This document shows positions 1-64,000 of a DNA stretch of 64,000 nucleotides, piece by piece. This DNA is from Diphasiastrum complanatum (Eukaryota > Streptophyta > Lycopodiopsida > Lycopodiales > Lycopodiaceae), in contig CM055095.1 of the NCBI GenBank assembly GCA_029204225.1, positions 19,369,450 through 19,433,449 of the forward strand, read 5' to 3'. The position numbers and the translations under genes are program-made. The notes under the pieces are model-generated. The model was given only the letters and a program-made list of their open reading frames with translations. It ran no database searches and was not told the origin of the DNA. Within the stretch, counting starts at the first letter, position 1; each line of letters begins with the position of its first letter.

Positions 1-617
1 CTTGATGGTATTTATCTATGTATCCTTGCTTTCCTATGTGTTTTCTATTCTAGTTTATTAAGCTAAATGACATCACATAAATTTTCATATCTAATCACAA
101 GTTTTTGAACTAATTAGTACTTGCTATTTATTATAGAATTGAGCACATAGAAGAGTATGCATAAGAAATCAACAACTCAATTTTGAATGTCTTGATTCAA
201 AATAATACGAGTATAAACATGATTCATTATTTTATGAATTATGAATTTGGAATTCAAATTTTAAATGAGAACAATGTCTTCATTGGTAGGAGTTCAATGT
301 TATATGGATGAAAAGTGCATTACAAAGTTAGAGAATTTAATGGCTGCACATTCATGTCTTTAAATTCATCGTACAATCACTTCAAAACTAATTGTAGTCC
401 TTTTCCATTTGCATGCTTTGGAAACAAACCCAAATTTCTCATACATATTTTGTAAACTTTTAGATTGTTAACTTATCTATATAAACTGTAGAATGTTGTA
501 GTTGTGATAACATAAAGCTAGATTGTTCATTCTTAAATAGGTATCTCATGTGTAAAAGGCCATGCAAGAGCTAACTTAAGATGATGACAATGATGCTTCT
601 AATTATGATGATTACAG
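1..617 (+). other. MADS gene intron 2 (3' part), no gene seen
   Basis: AT-rich sequence with no supported gene. I looked for the roughly 79-base I-domain exon and did not find it, so intron 2 is at least 617 bases and the exon lies upstream. Confidence 0.6.
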
Positions 618-55411
<54,794 letters not shown>

Positions 55412-56090
55412 CGGTATGGTTTTTTTATCGTCCTTTTCATTTGGTTAGCCCACTCAATGGGCCTTGCATTGTTTTTTATCTAGAACTATTTTGCCTATTC
55501 ATTGTTAGATAGATTTTTGGAATTATTCTATGCTTATGTAAGACATGTATATTGTGATGTATATATAATCGTAATTGTAACTTTGTGATGTATATATAAT
55601 CGTAATTATTTTACATATATCAAAAGCTAGTTGTATTGTAGAATAGTAGGATTAAATCATATAAACAATTCAAAATATCTATTTATATTTTTCAATATTC
55701 CAACTTTCAAATTATTTTTGGCTTATTATTGACTTGAATTTGTCAAAGCGTTTTGGGGTATTACAAGACTTAATTTATTCATTTGAATTATTATTGAAAG
55801 TCACTAGTCTACTTGACCAATGTTCCATTTTTGGGCTTCATCTTGTTCATGCTTCCAATTCTCCAACCCTTCATGTTGGAAGATTTTGTTATTGCATTTT
55901 CTTTTAAAGGTAGTCCAGCTAGTGGAGTCCACAACACTATTTCTTTTGAAGCCTTGGTGTAAATTCAGTGAGTGAAGACATTGTCATGGTTTTCGTATCA
56001 CGGGAACGTCAATAGTAGTAGAATCTGAAGCTTGTCAAGAAATTCCACCTCAAATAGCCAGGGAGTAGCATCCTTAGCAACTTCAGTGAA
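55412..56090 (+). other. MADS gene 3' untranslated and flanking region
   Basis: The sequence after the stop is AT-rich. A 27-base duplication (TTGTGATGTATATATAATCG) occurs at about 55550-55605. No clear AATAAA signal was seen close to the stop, so the transcript end cannot be placed. Confidence 0.5.
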
Positions 56091-58500
56091 GGTTTGAGCC
56101 TTTCTTAACTTTATCAGGTCTTTTACTTGAGAGGCCTTTAGTAGAACATATGTTTTGAATATACGCTATAGTGGAAACAGCTTAAACACAGCTTCAGCCC
56201 AGAAGTACTTAAGCAGTGGTGCATGAGCTAGCATGCACTTAGCTGATTCAACTAAGGTTCGATTCTTCCTCTCAGCAAGTCCACTAGACTAAGGCGAATA
56301 ACGAGTGATGAATTGTTACCCAGTACCTTGGCTAAGGCAATACTCCTTGAATTTAGTTGAGATGTACTCTCCATCGTTATCGAACCTCAGTTCTTTGATT
56401 CATTTACCAGTTTCCTTCTCAACTGCATTCTACAATGTTCTGAAGAGGTTAAATGCCTCTATTTTATGCTTAATAAAATATAGAGCTATTCTTCTTGAAT
56501 ATTTATCAATGAATGTAATAAAGAATTTTGCACCTACAAATGATAAGGTTTGCATTGGGCCACATATGTCTGAATGGTCAATGTCTAGTAAATCTTTAGC
56601 TACATGTTGATGACTTGATCTAAATGCAATCCTAGTCTGCTTTTTAATAATACAACTCTGGCAGACAGAAAGTTTGACTTTCTTAACTAGATATTCGAGT
56701 ACAAGATATTGTCTAAACATGTTTGGAATAGACGCATACCAATGACTCAGTCTATATAATTGTGCATGCTTCTTTCTGAGTACATGAATCTTATTTGTCC
56801 ATTGACTACTCTACATTGATCAAATTCAAATTCTACTCTATGTCTTAGGTCGGTAATTTTGTTGACAGACAGCAGATTCGTAGATAGATTAGGTACATAA
56901 AGAACTTTAGAGAGTAGTTTGAATTGATCATCCTGAAAGCTTAATCTTACAGTGTCTTTACCTTTGATAGCATGTGTGTTGTCACCGAGGTGAACATACT
57001 TTCTAGTATTGTAAGGCATATATGGCTAACAATAGTCAATATGACTGGTCATGTGTTGAGTGGCTCCGAAATCAAGAAACCAGGTGCCATCATCTTGTGC
57101 TTTCTTATCATTGATCATGAATGTATCTTCATCCATGTCTTGATTGGTGGCATGAGATGTTTCTACAACTCATTTGCTTGTTGATTCAATTGCTTCTTCT
57201 TGTTGTTCTTTGCTGTCAATATCCTACAATCTTAAATTTCGTGATTGGTGAGCTTGATCTTCTTCTTTATCTGTGGATTCAATGACTACTCTTGACTTTG
57301 GGTTGATTTTTTATCCAACTTGATTCGTTTCATGCCTTTCTTCTTCTTCTTTCTCGAGCCTCTATTTGCATATAGAGCGTGCGAGTTTGTATTCAAAGAG
57401 CTGGAAGCACCACTTCTTCAATTGTCCATTAGAGGAATTATGAATGAAAAAAAAGACTTTATAAGGAATGCCACGTAGATTGACAAATGCAAATTAGCAA
57501 AATTAATTAATTTTATGCCCAATGCTTTATCATTTTTGCCCCCACTATTTTCGATGGTTAACCATTCTATGTGCATTATAGCTTATAGTTCATTAAAAAT
57601 AGTATGACTTTTCTACCATAGCTTCAATTGAGATGAAGATTGTGCCATTAAAAAGTGCTCATTTATAACAAGTGCTTTTACATCACCTAGTTTCGAGCTA
57701 CCGCTCAAAAGTTATTGCGAGTCAAAGTTTTCAAAATACCAAATATCTCTTGAAGTTCTATGCACAGATAGAGCACCATCTCTACCCAATATCTCCTATG
57801 TGCTCGAATAGAGCACCCTCTCAGTGAGATGATACTTTGTCTGTGCACAAAAGAGATATTAGGCATTTTGAAACCTTTGACTGGCTATTATTTTGGAATG
57901 GTAGCTCAGAACTAGGTCATTGGAAAGCCCTTGTCGAGCACTTCCTAATGGCACCATTTTCGTCTCAATCGGAGCTATGCTTAAAAAGTTATACTATTTT
58001 TTATAATTGCATATTATACTATGTACAATATGTGGTGCTTGCGGGCTGCCCCTGACACCGAATTACAGTTTTATTGAAAAAGTCTTTTTTCAATCTTAAT
58101 GAGCTACATTACATACATTTCAAATTTGAGTGTTTTGATTGGTCCATTTGTAAAAAAAATCTTGAGAAAAAAAATAAACAACATCTTTACAAAGGGTCTT
58201 TTTTGGATTTGGCATATTTCATCTTGATAGTTGATAGCTGATCCGACTGCTACCATCTGTTGTAAGAGATTCTTGAACTGGTTTATGTGATTCTATAGTG
58301 AATCACCATTAGACATTTTGAGTGAGAAGACTTCTAAGATATAACTTAGAAGTCACATCCCAGACTTCTTTCTAAGTCTAAGCTTCAGATACATGGCCGA
58401 TTTGACTAAAATGTTCAGAATGATCAGTGCGCAAGCTTTATCCTTCAGCTTCGATCTGGAGATTGCAATGTCATCTACGTGGGGTCTATCTTCGATATCT
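56091..58500 (-). mobile_element. Broken Copia element (gag, protease, integrase)
   Basis: The minus-strand order is gag part (58500-58212), an unrelated block (58211-57428), gag end and protease (57427-57030; FLDFGATQHMTSH with DFGA instead of DSGA), then KYVHLGDNTHAIKG (57019-56747). The pre-integrase and integrase frame follows (56720-56430; QSCIIKKQTRIAFRSSHQHV, GPMQTLSFVGAKFFITFID). It belongs to the same family as the element at 44.4-50.4 kb. RT, RNase H and LTRs are missing. Confidence 0.82.
57428..58211. other. Unassigned block interrupting Copia gag
   Basis: About 780 bases with no gag similarity lie between two gag portions. It replaces the part matching about 48865-48990 of the fuller element. 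No terminal repeats or coding domain were recognised. Confidence 0.5.
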
Positions 58501-59790
58501 ACGCTTAGTAAAAAGTGGAACTAATCACGATTTCAGGAAGTTATTATCCAATTATGACTCTTCAAAAATGTGAATTTGAAGAAGGCCTCCCCTCCGCCCC
58601 CCCCCCCCCACCCCCTCCTTTATGGATCCATGGCTTTAGCATGTTACTATGTGACAATGTAGAGCGCTCCTCACCAATATGTTCTAGTTCTCCAGGGCTT
58701 GAAACTTTGATGAATGCAGGTGAAAGCTTTGGTCGAAACTCTGACAACTCTGTTTTCAGACGTTTTACTCATGCCTAGCTCTGAAGAGCATGTGCATAGG
58801 GAATACTAGCTGGAACTCAATTTTGAACTCTAAGTAAAGAAGACAGTTTGATCATATGCCTTGAGCTAGCTGATCATATGCTTGAAAGTCATAGTTGGCG
58901 TTGCTTTGTTGAGGAGGATCATGATGCTATGCCATACAGGCTACTGAGAATGGACTGAAGGATTTGAATTAACGTTCTAACATGTTCCTGTCCGCCGGCC
59001 ATTCTTCCGTTGCTATAACTTTCACAAACTATTAGCGATGAAATTATTGGTCGCCATAGCATCTCCCTCAAAAGCAAATTTAAGCTTCCACATAGTATGT
59101 TCAATGCAAATTCGAGATTACAAAGTAACTATAAACATTTGTGGCTCTTGGGAACGCAAATAAGAAAAGGTTGTAGGCTTCAGAAGCTCTGTTTTGCAGC
59201 CGCTGCCTTCCACACCGTTTGAAGCAATTTTGGAGGCCAAGGATGATCTCAAAAATGGAAGATAACCTCTCAAATTGTGGATCAACGTTGTCCTCAGTTA
59301 TCAATTTTACCCAAATGCAGTAGCCTCAATTGAAGCAAAGACTTGAGGTGTAAAGGTTGTAAAAGCTTTCAATGTCAAAGTTATTTGCAAACTGGGCCGA
59401 CAATCCCATAGTGCTCAATCTCTCTGTCTCGATTGTCAATGTATGCTTGGAAGGGGCATTTTGCAAGGCAGTAAATTTAAGAGAACTAGTGTCAGGATTC
59501 TCTCCTTCATGACATACATTTTTGCTTGCTAGTTTACCATTGTACCTCACAAGTTATTCACATACACTCATCTACCTTTCCGCATGCAAGCCCAAGGCCG
59601 AAATTCTAGCATCTGCATTCCAAGTTCGAAATAAATTAGACAGAGGGTAGAATCTTATCAAATCTTAATGCCAGGTTTCCTTTCTATTTTGAAAGCAACT
59701 CTCCCAACACAATGTTCATGTGGATTTTACAACCTTAATTTTAGGTGATCATTCTTCTTATAATCACCCGATCAAATGCTGACACATAGC
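58501..59790. other. Unassigned region with short minus-strand frames
   Basis: Several minus-strand frames of 60-75 codons follow one another (59326-59550, 59101-59304, 58919-59104, 58562-58747), separated by stops. They may be a decayed gene, but I recognise no domain. A C run lies at about 58597-58616. Confidence 0.35.
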
Positions 59791-59797
59791 ACATGAG

Positions 59798-59929
59798 CTT
59801 TTCGGTGGCATGTGCATGTGGACAGCCAATGACTGGCTACCACATAGCACATGCACATTATGGTAAAATGTGCATGTGCTATGTGGCAGTCTGTCATTGG
59901 TTGTCCACATGCACATTCCATCGAAAAAG
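59798..59929. repeat. Near-perfect hairpin (about 62-base arms, 6-base loop)
   Basis: The left arm 59798-59859 and right arm 59866-59929 are inverted copies with about six mismatches and one gap. The inner ends (CCACATAGCACATGCACATT and its complement) pair perfectly for 20 bases. It may be a small MITE-like foldback element or a transcribed small-RNA hairpin. Confidence 0.88.
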
Positions 59930-60009
59930 TCAAAATTCACAGAAATGTAAAAAAAATTCCATTAGAAATACGAAAAAAACAAAAAAAAAAACGTCCACCT
60001 ACGCACATT

Positions 60010-60135
60010 GACATTACGCAGGGGAGGGCCCTCTCGAGCACAAGCCCTAGGGCTCCCGCCCTCGGGCATCAGGCCTTCCCAGGGCGGAACGCCCTCGAGG
60101 GAGGTCCGTCCCCCCCACTAAAATCCAGGGTCAAA
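60010..60135. repeat. GC-rich dispersed repeat, copy 2
   Basis: TTACGCAGGGGAGGGCCCTC starts a GC-rich block ending ATCCAGGGTC, similar at both ends to 51825-51905 but longer in the middle. Confidence 0.5.
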
Positions 60136-60951
60136 TAAGCCTAGCGTCAAAGCTGACCCAACGATTCAACATCGACCCTCACGACCAACATAAAAAAAAA
60201 TTTATACTTCTACACAAATTCTTTCAACGAACATTCTACTATAGCAAACCATAGATTAGTTAGTAGTAGTCACTACTATTAAATAATCTTGTAAACTAAT
60301 TTGAAATTTAATTAGCATTCTTTTATAAATAAGAGGTCTATTACCTCCATTAGGAGGGGCACGTGCCAAGAAGTGTAACCTACTGTAGATTCATATTTCT
60401 ATGGTAGTTTCATAGTAACTAATGTATATATTTAGTGAATATTGGTAGCTAGGGTTTTATCTCTAGTGAATCAATCTGACAAAATATTGTGATGTCATTT
60501 TTTGTACATCCACTAATTAATATATAAACTCTATTTGCGCCTCCATCACAATTATCTTGCAAATTGTTGTCATAAATTTTGTGTTTAATGTTGTATTATG
60601 ATTTCGGTTTCTATCTAAATGTTCCAAGCATTAAACTAGATCTTTATTTCAATTTAGTGCGTGGTGTGGTCTATGACACCTCAATCACTTGATTAATGTT
60701 TTACCAGTGCTATGAGTATTAGCTCTATTTAGAGTGATCGTGTCTTCATAATATAGACCACAAGTAATTCTAATTGCTATTTAGAATGATTCATGCATGT
60801 TCACAGTAGCTCTGAATTTTACTCAAGAGTGATTTGATTGTTGAACTCCATTTTGATGGAGCTTCTAGCTCGACCTCACAAAACTAGTTTTTAGCTCCAA
60901 TACTTGCTAAAAATGGATTTGATTTGATCAATGATTCAAGCCCTTGTACTT
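60136..60951 (-). other. No gene seen; right part is Copia leader-like sequence
   Basis: The stretch at about 60800-60951 follows a primer-binding site on the minus strand and resembles the leader near 32700-32823. The rest is AT-rich without features. Confidence 0.45.
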
Positions 60952-60964
60952 GGCTCTGATACCA
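60952..60964 (-). promoter_or_regulatory. Copia primer-binding site
   Basis: The minus strand reads TGGTATCAGAGCC directly after the LTR end, a perfect Copia-type match to initiator tRNA-Met. Confidence 0.9.
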
Positions 60965-61650
60965 TGTGAAAGTACAGTACGTTTTGGACCATAAATGGAT
61001 CTTCAAATATCCACAAGAGTGATTATGTACTTGCTTAACAATCTATCAAAAAATTAGTCAACAAAATCTTGATCTAGATTGGCAATTAATTGACAAATAA
61101 CAAGCATTGATAATCAAATCAAAGATCAAGAACATAGATCCGAGCCCATATGTGTGAAGAGCAGCCGTCTGTACAACTTGCAGACATTGTTTGAATTGTA
61201 CTAAGTGTTGGTTTCATTTAGATCAAAGAAAAACAATGTACATAGAGAGCAAATCCGAGATTGCCAATGTGCTCCAAAAATAATCTATCTTCTCACTATG
61301 GAGAGATGGGATACATAGCAAAACTCACTTCCTTTGTAAAGTTAGGTGAATTTACAGCATGTAATAAGGAAGTTCCAATCTTTTTGCCCTAAAATGAAAC
61401 CCTAGCCTATTTCCTAGAGTGATGCTTGGTAGATAGCTAGTTGGTCAAAATCTCATCACAAATCAAGGTCTAGATCCTATAAAGTAGGGATCTCTACCAA
61501 ATAGACACAACCACTTCTTTTGACTCAAGCTAACCTACTTCAGGAGTAGATTGCCATGTGGCACTTTGGCCATACATGCGTGGAAACCAATTATAGACAA
61601 AAATGTACAATATGCATGGCTAGATTTGCCAATGTTAGCAATTTTTCACA
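60965..61650 (-). repeat. Copia 5' LTR (686 bases)
   Basis: TGTGAAAG at one end and TTTTTCACA at the other, beside a primer-binding site. Related to the LTR at 32837-33484 (shared phrases such as TGATCTAGATTGGCAA and GAGATTGCCAA). No internal pol region follows, so only the 5' end remains. Confidence 0.82.
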
Positions 61651-61935
61651 CCTTGTTGCTCCTGAATCCACATACCAATGTTTGTGAGCAATGGAATATT
61701 GTGATGCCAATTTTGTAGAAAATGCTATACGTTGGTCTTCATTGTCATTGTCATGATCTTCTTCAACAAGATTGGTCAATTGTTTCACCTCTCTCTTTTT
61801 AATATTCGTCTTCTTTCTACAACAATTTCTTGCCCAATGTCCATGCTTTTGGCAATAGAAACACTTGTCTTTCTTCTTCTTGCCTAATGAGGACCCCTGA
61901 TCATCATCCTCTATAGTCTTTTGTAGGGGTACCGA
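61651..61935 (-). pseudogene. Copia gag-protease fragment cut by the LTR
   Basis: The minus strand reads KDKCFYCQKHGHWARNC, a perfect CX2CX4HX4C knuckle. It continues through an acidic spacer (VEEDHDNDNEDQRI) to HKHWYVDSGATR, the protease active site. It breaks there at the start of the LTR at 61650, so that LTR element was inserted into this gene. Confidence 0.88.
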
Positions 61936-62049
61936 TGCATGGCAATACGGTCTCCGTTACAAGATGTGTCCCGACTAAACATAGTACATGTCGTTAACAG
62001 GCACACATGCACACATGCACAGAGGCTCATAGAAAGAAAATTCAAAACC

Positions 62050-62700
62050 TACTAAAACTGGAAATAGTCATAGAACTGAGAAATAAACAGAGGCTTACTA
62101 AATTTAACAAGTAGGCCTTACAAAAGGCCATATAGTAAGTCAACCCACAAGTCAATTAGGCCATAAGTAGCCAATAGGGCAAGTAAACCATACATTGCCT
62201 TCGCCATGTTTGACATAAGGTCCTACGAATAGATAGCCTATATAGCAAGTTAGTAGGTTGCACAATAGACTCTAAATGATTCATTGTCTTCAATAGATTA
62301 GATATTAAAAAAGGTAATCCAATTGGAAATTGTGGTGTAGTTGAGTAGGCCGTACAAAGTAGAGCATATAGTTGGCTATAAAGTACTACTAAGCCTTACC
62401 ATAGCTTATATAGTTGGCCAAGTAGGCCATAAAATATGTCAAACATTAGGCCAAAAACTCCACATTGGTTTAGTCAAGTGGGTCACACAATAGGCTAAGG
62501 AGGCTATTGAAAGGCCATACAATATTAGCCATTTAGAAGGTCATTAAATGGATGAGCCTATTAGGACAAGTAGGCCATAAATGTGGTTAATTAAATCAAA
62601 AAATAGATGAATCAGACTATAGGCCAAGAAACCCATACAAGTAGCCAAAAGGCCATGTAAGCAACAAGGTAGGCCAGACAATCAAGCATGTATCATGTCA
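62050..62700. repeat. AGGCC-rich degenerate repeat region
   Basis: Words such as TAGGCCATA, AAGTAGGCC and AAAGGCCAT recur many times at irregular spacing. It looks like an old diverged minisatellite. No coding frame. Confidence 0.55.
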
Positions 62701-62873
62701 TACTTTAGCTTTTTTTTCCCCTAACAAGAATGATCCACAACAAAAGAAGATCAAAGTACATTGGCCATTATGAAAGTGACATTGGTGGACGTAGCATTCC
62801 AACTCTCGTAAAATCCTATACCCTATTGATTAATGTAGCATTCCATACTATGTGAAATTGTAAATACACTATT

Positions 62874-63145
62874 TTATGTCAATTCCACCATGCACCAGTC
62901 ACACACTAATTCAAATCCAAAATGATATATTTTCCTCTATCAAAATCAATAAATGGCAAAAACAGTAAATTCAATCTATTGCATTTATGTCTTGTTCAGT
63001 GACTTGGAATAACCCATGATGTGGATAATCGACACTCCAGTGTCTGAGTTTATTAGACATTTCAATCTAGGCTAGTTAATAACCTTTTAAGGCCCAGGAA
63101 CTCCAATCTGGACATGTGGAACAGTGCATGGTGGAATTGACATAA
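62874..63145. mobile_element. MITE-like element with 22-base terminal inverted repeats
   Basis: TTATGTCAATTCCACCATGC at the left end (62874 onward) is perfectly inverted at the right end (63124-63145, GTGCATGG to ACATAA), 272 bases in total, with no coding capacity. A third partial copy (AATGCACGGTGGAAT) lies just beyond at about 63150-63165. Confidence 0.65.
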
Positions 63146-63165
63146 TGTACAATGCACGGTGGAAT

Positions 63166-64000
63166 TTTAGGCTCTCTACTTTTTCTTCCTAGTGATGAAT
63201 TTGGCCTCCAAGTAAGTGGTCTCTTAGGATCTTGATCATTCTTAGCCTAAAGATCAATGTTATGGATGCTCTCCATAATCGCAACTACAATTCACCTAAT
63301 CTTTAATAGTTTTTATGGTTTTTTGGCCAGTATTCGTAGTTTTAGCTTGAACTTCATGAAACACATTGCATGTTAATGATTTTTTGGAAACTAATTGTTC
63401 CTTTCTAGTCATTATGATAGGTTATAATGATTGCATGCTAGTTATGCCATAGTTATTGAATCTACACTATGTTTTTTGTCAAAATTTGACGGTTTTGGCT
63501 AGAAATGATTAGTAATAGTCAATATTGGGCAAATTCAGAATTTTCAATACTTGAACGAGATCAAATTGAGGTAGTTCAATTCTTATTTCACTTGCATGAG
63601 TTTAAAAGCCATCATAACATTCAGAAAAAGTCAAAATTTGGTCAAAATCATGGTTTTTTAAAGTATTTTTCACCTCTATGATAGATTGAATCATCCTTCT
63701 TCTTGTAAACTTTGCACGCATGTTCTCAGGGATGAATTGAAGCTATTCAGTAGCTGTGAGCAAAATCTATAGGCTATAGGAACTGTGTGGGAGCCTAAAA
63801 AGTCAAATTTAGTACATTTTCATGACTTTTTGAGCATTAATAACTCTCTATACAGAACTTGAAGCCTGAGGGACATTATAAAAGTAAAAGCTTGAGTGAA
63901 TTGCCTCTTTTCAAGCCATCATACATCTATTTTGGTTCGTGGAGGCCTATGCATCATTCAATTGAAGATTTCATGCTTGGTACCCTCCAAGAAAGCATAA
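63166..64000. other. No gene seen
   Basis: AT-rich sequence without recognisable domains or repeats. Confidence 0.5.

Noticed and set aside
1-617. MADS I-domain exon (exon 2)
   Set aside because: No 79-base-like exon with suitable borders and sequence was seen, so it must be upstream.
58562-59550. GRAS-domain transcription factor pseudogene
   Set aside because: Similarity was limited to a few generic positions and the typical motifs (VHIID, PFYRE, SAW) were not found.

Overview
The window looks like a piece of a very large, AT-rich, transposon-packed plant nuclear genome. The likely source is a seed plant, and a gymnosperm is the best guess. The reasons are the plant-type MIKC MADS-box gene with introns of tens of kilobases, the layered and decayed Copia and Gypsy retrotransposons, a CACTA transposase relic, and a gene related to the ginkbilobin-2 (Gnk2/DUF26) family. 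No bacterial-type genes, rRNA, recognisable tRNA or CRISPR array were seen. The species cannot be fixed from the sequence.

The main content is one host gene that stretches across almost the whole window on the + strand. Six exons can be read: 618-679, 800-899, 35869-35910, 54880-54921, 55071-55246 and 55336-55411. They join in one open frame that encodes the keratin-like (K) domain and the C-terminal region of a MIKC-type MADS-box transcription factor. The first four have the exact lengths typical of MIKC exons 3-6 (62, 100, 42 and 42 bases), all have GT/AG borders, and the frame ends in TAA at 55409-55411. The MADS-box exon and the I-domain exon must lie upstream of the window. Introns 3, 6 and 7 are tiny (120, 149 and 89 bases), whereas intron 4 is 34,969 bases and intron 5 is 18,969 bases. 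Almost everything else in the window lies inside these two introns.

Intron 4 (900-35868) holds, in order: a decayed minus-strand Gypsy element with its LTR region (about 2640-8538), preceded by a GC-richer unassigned segment; AT and GA microsatellites; nested plus-strand Copia and Gypsy pieces (10.8-15.9 kb); a Copia LTR end near 19.2 kb; a CACTA transposase relic (about 20.0-21.9 kb); a compact non-autonomous LTR retrotransposon (22479-25166); a minus-strand Copia composite (27.2-33.5 kb) lying between two Gypsy fragments; and more Gypsy debris and microsatellites up to exon 5.

Intron 5 (35911-54879) holds a Gypsy relic (39.1-43.7 kb) broken up by Copia fragments, a nearly complete minus-strand Copia element (about 44.43-50.35 kb), an apparently intact minus-strand secreted Gnk2-domain gene (50867-51385), a CT-rich block and a foldback repeat. 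Downstream of the MADS stop codon are another broken Copia copy (56.1-58.5 kb), a near-perfect hairpin (59798-59929), a Copia LTR inserted in another Copia protease (60965-61935) and a MITE-like inverted-repeat element (62874-63145).

The two host genes are nested and on opposite strands, the Gnk2-like gene sitting inside intron 5 of the MADS gene. The retroelements carry stops, frameshifts or lost catalytic residues, so none seen here looks able to move by itself.
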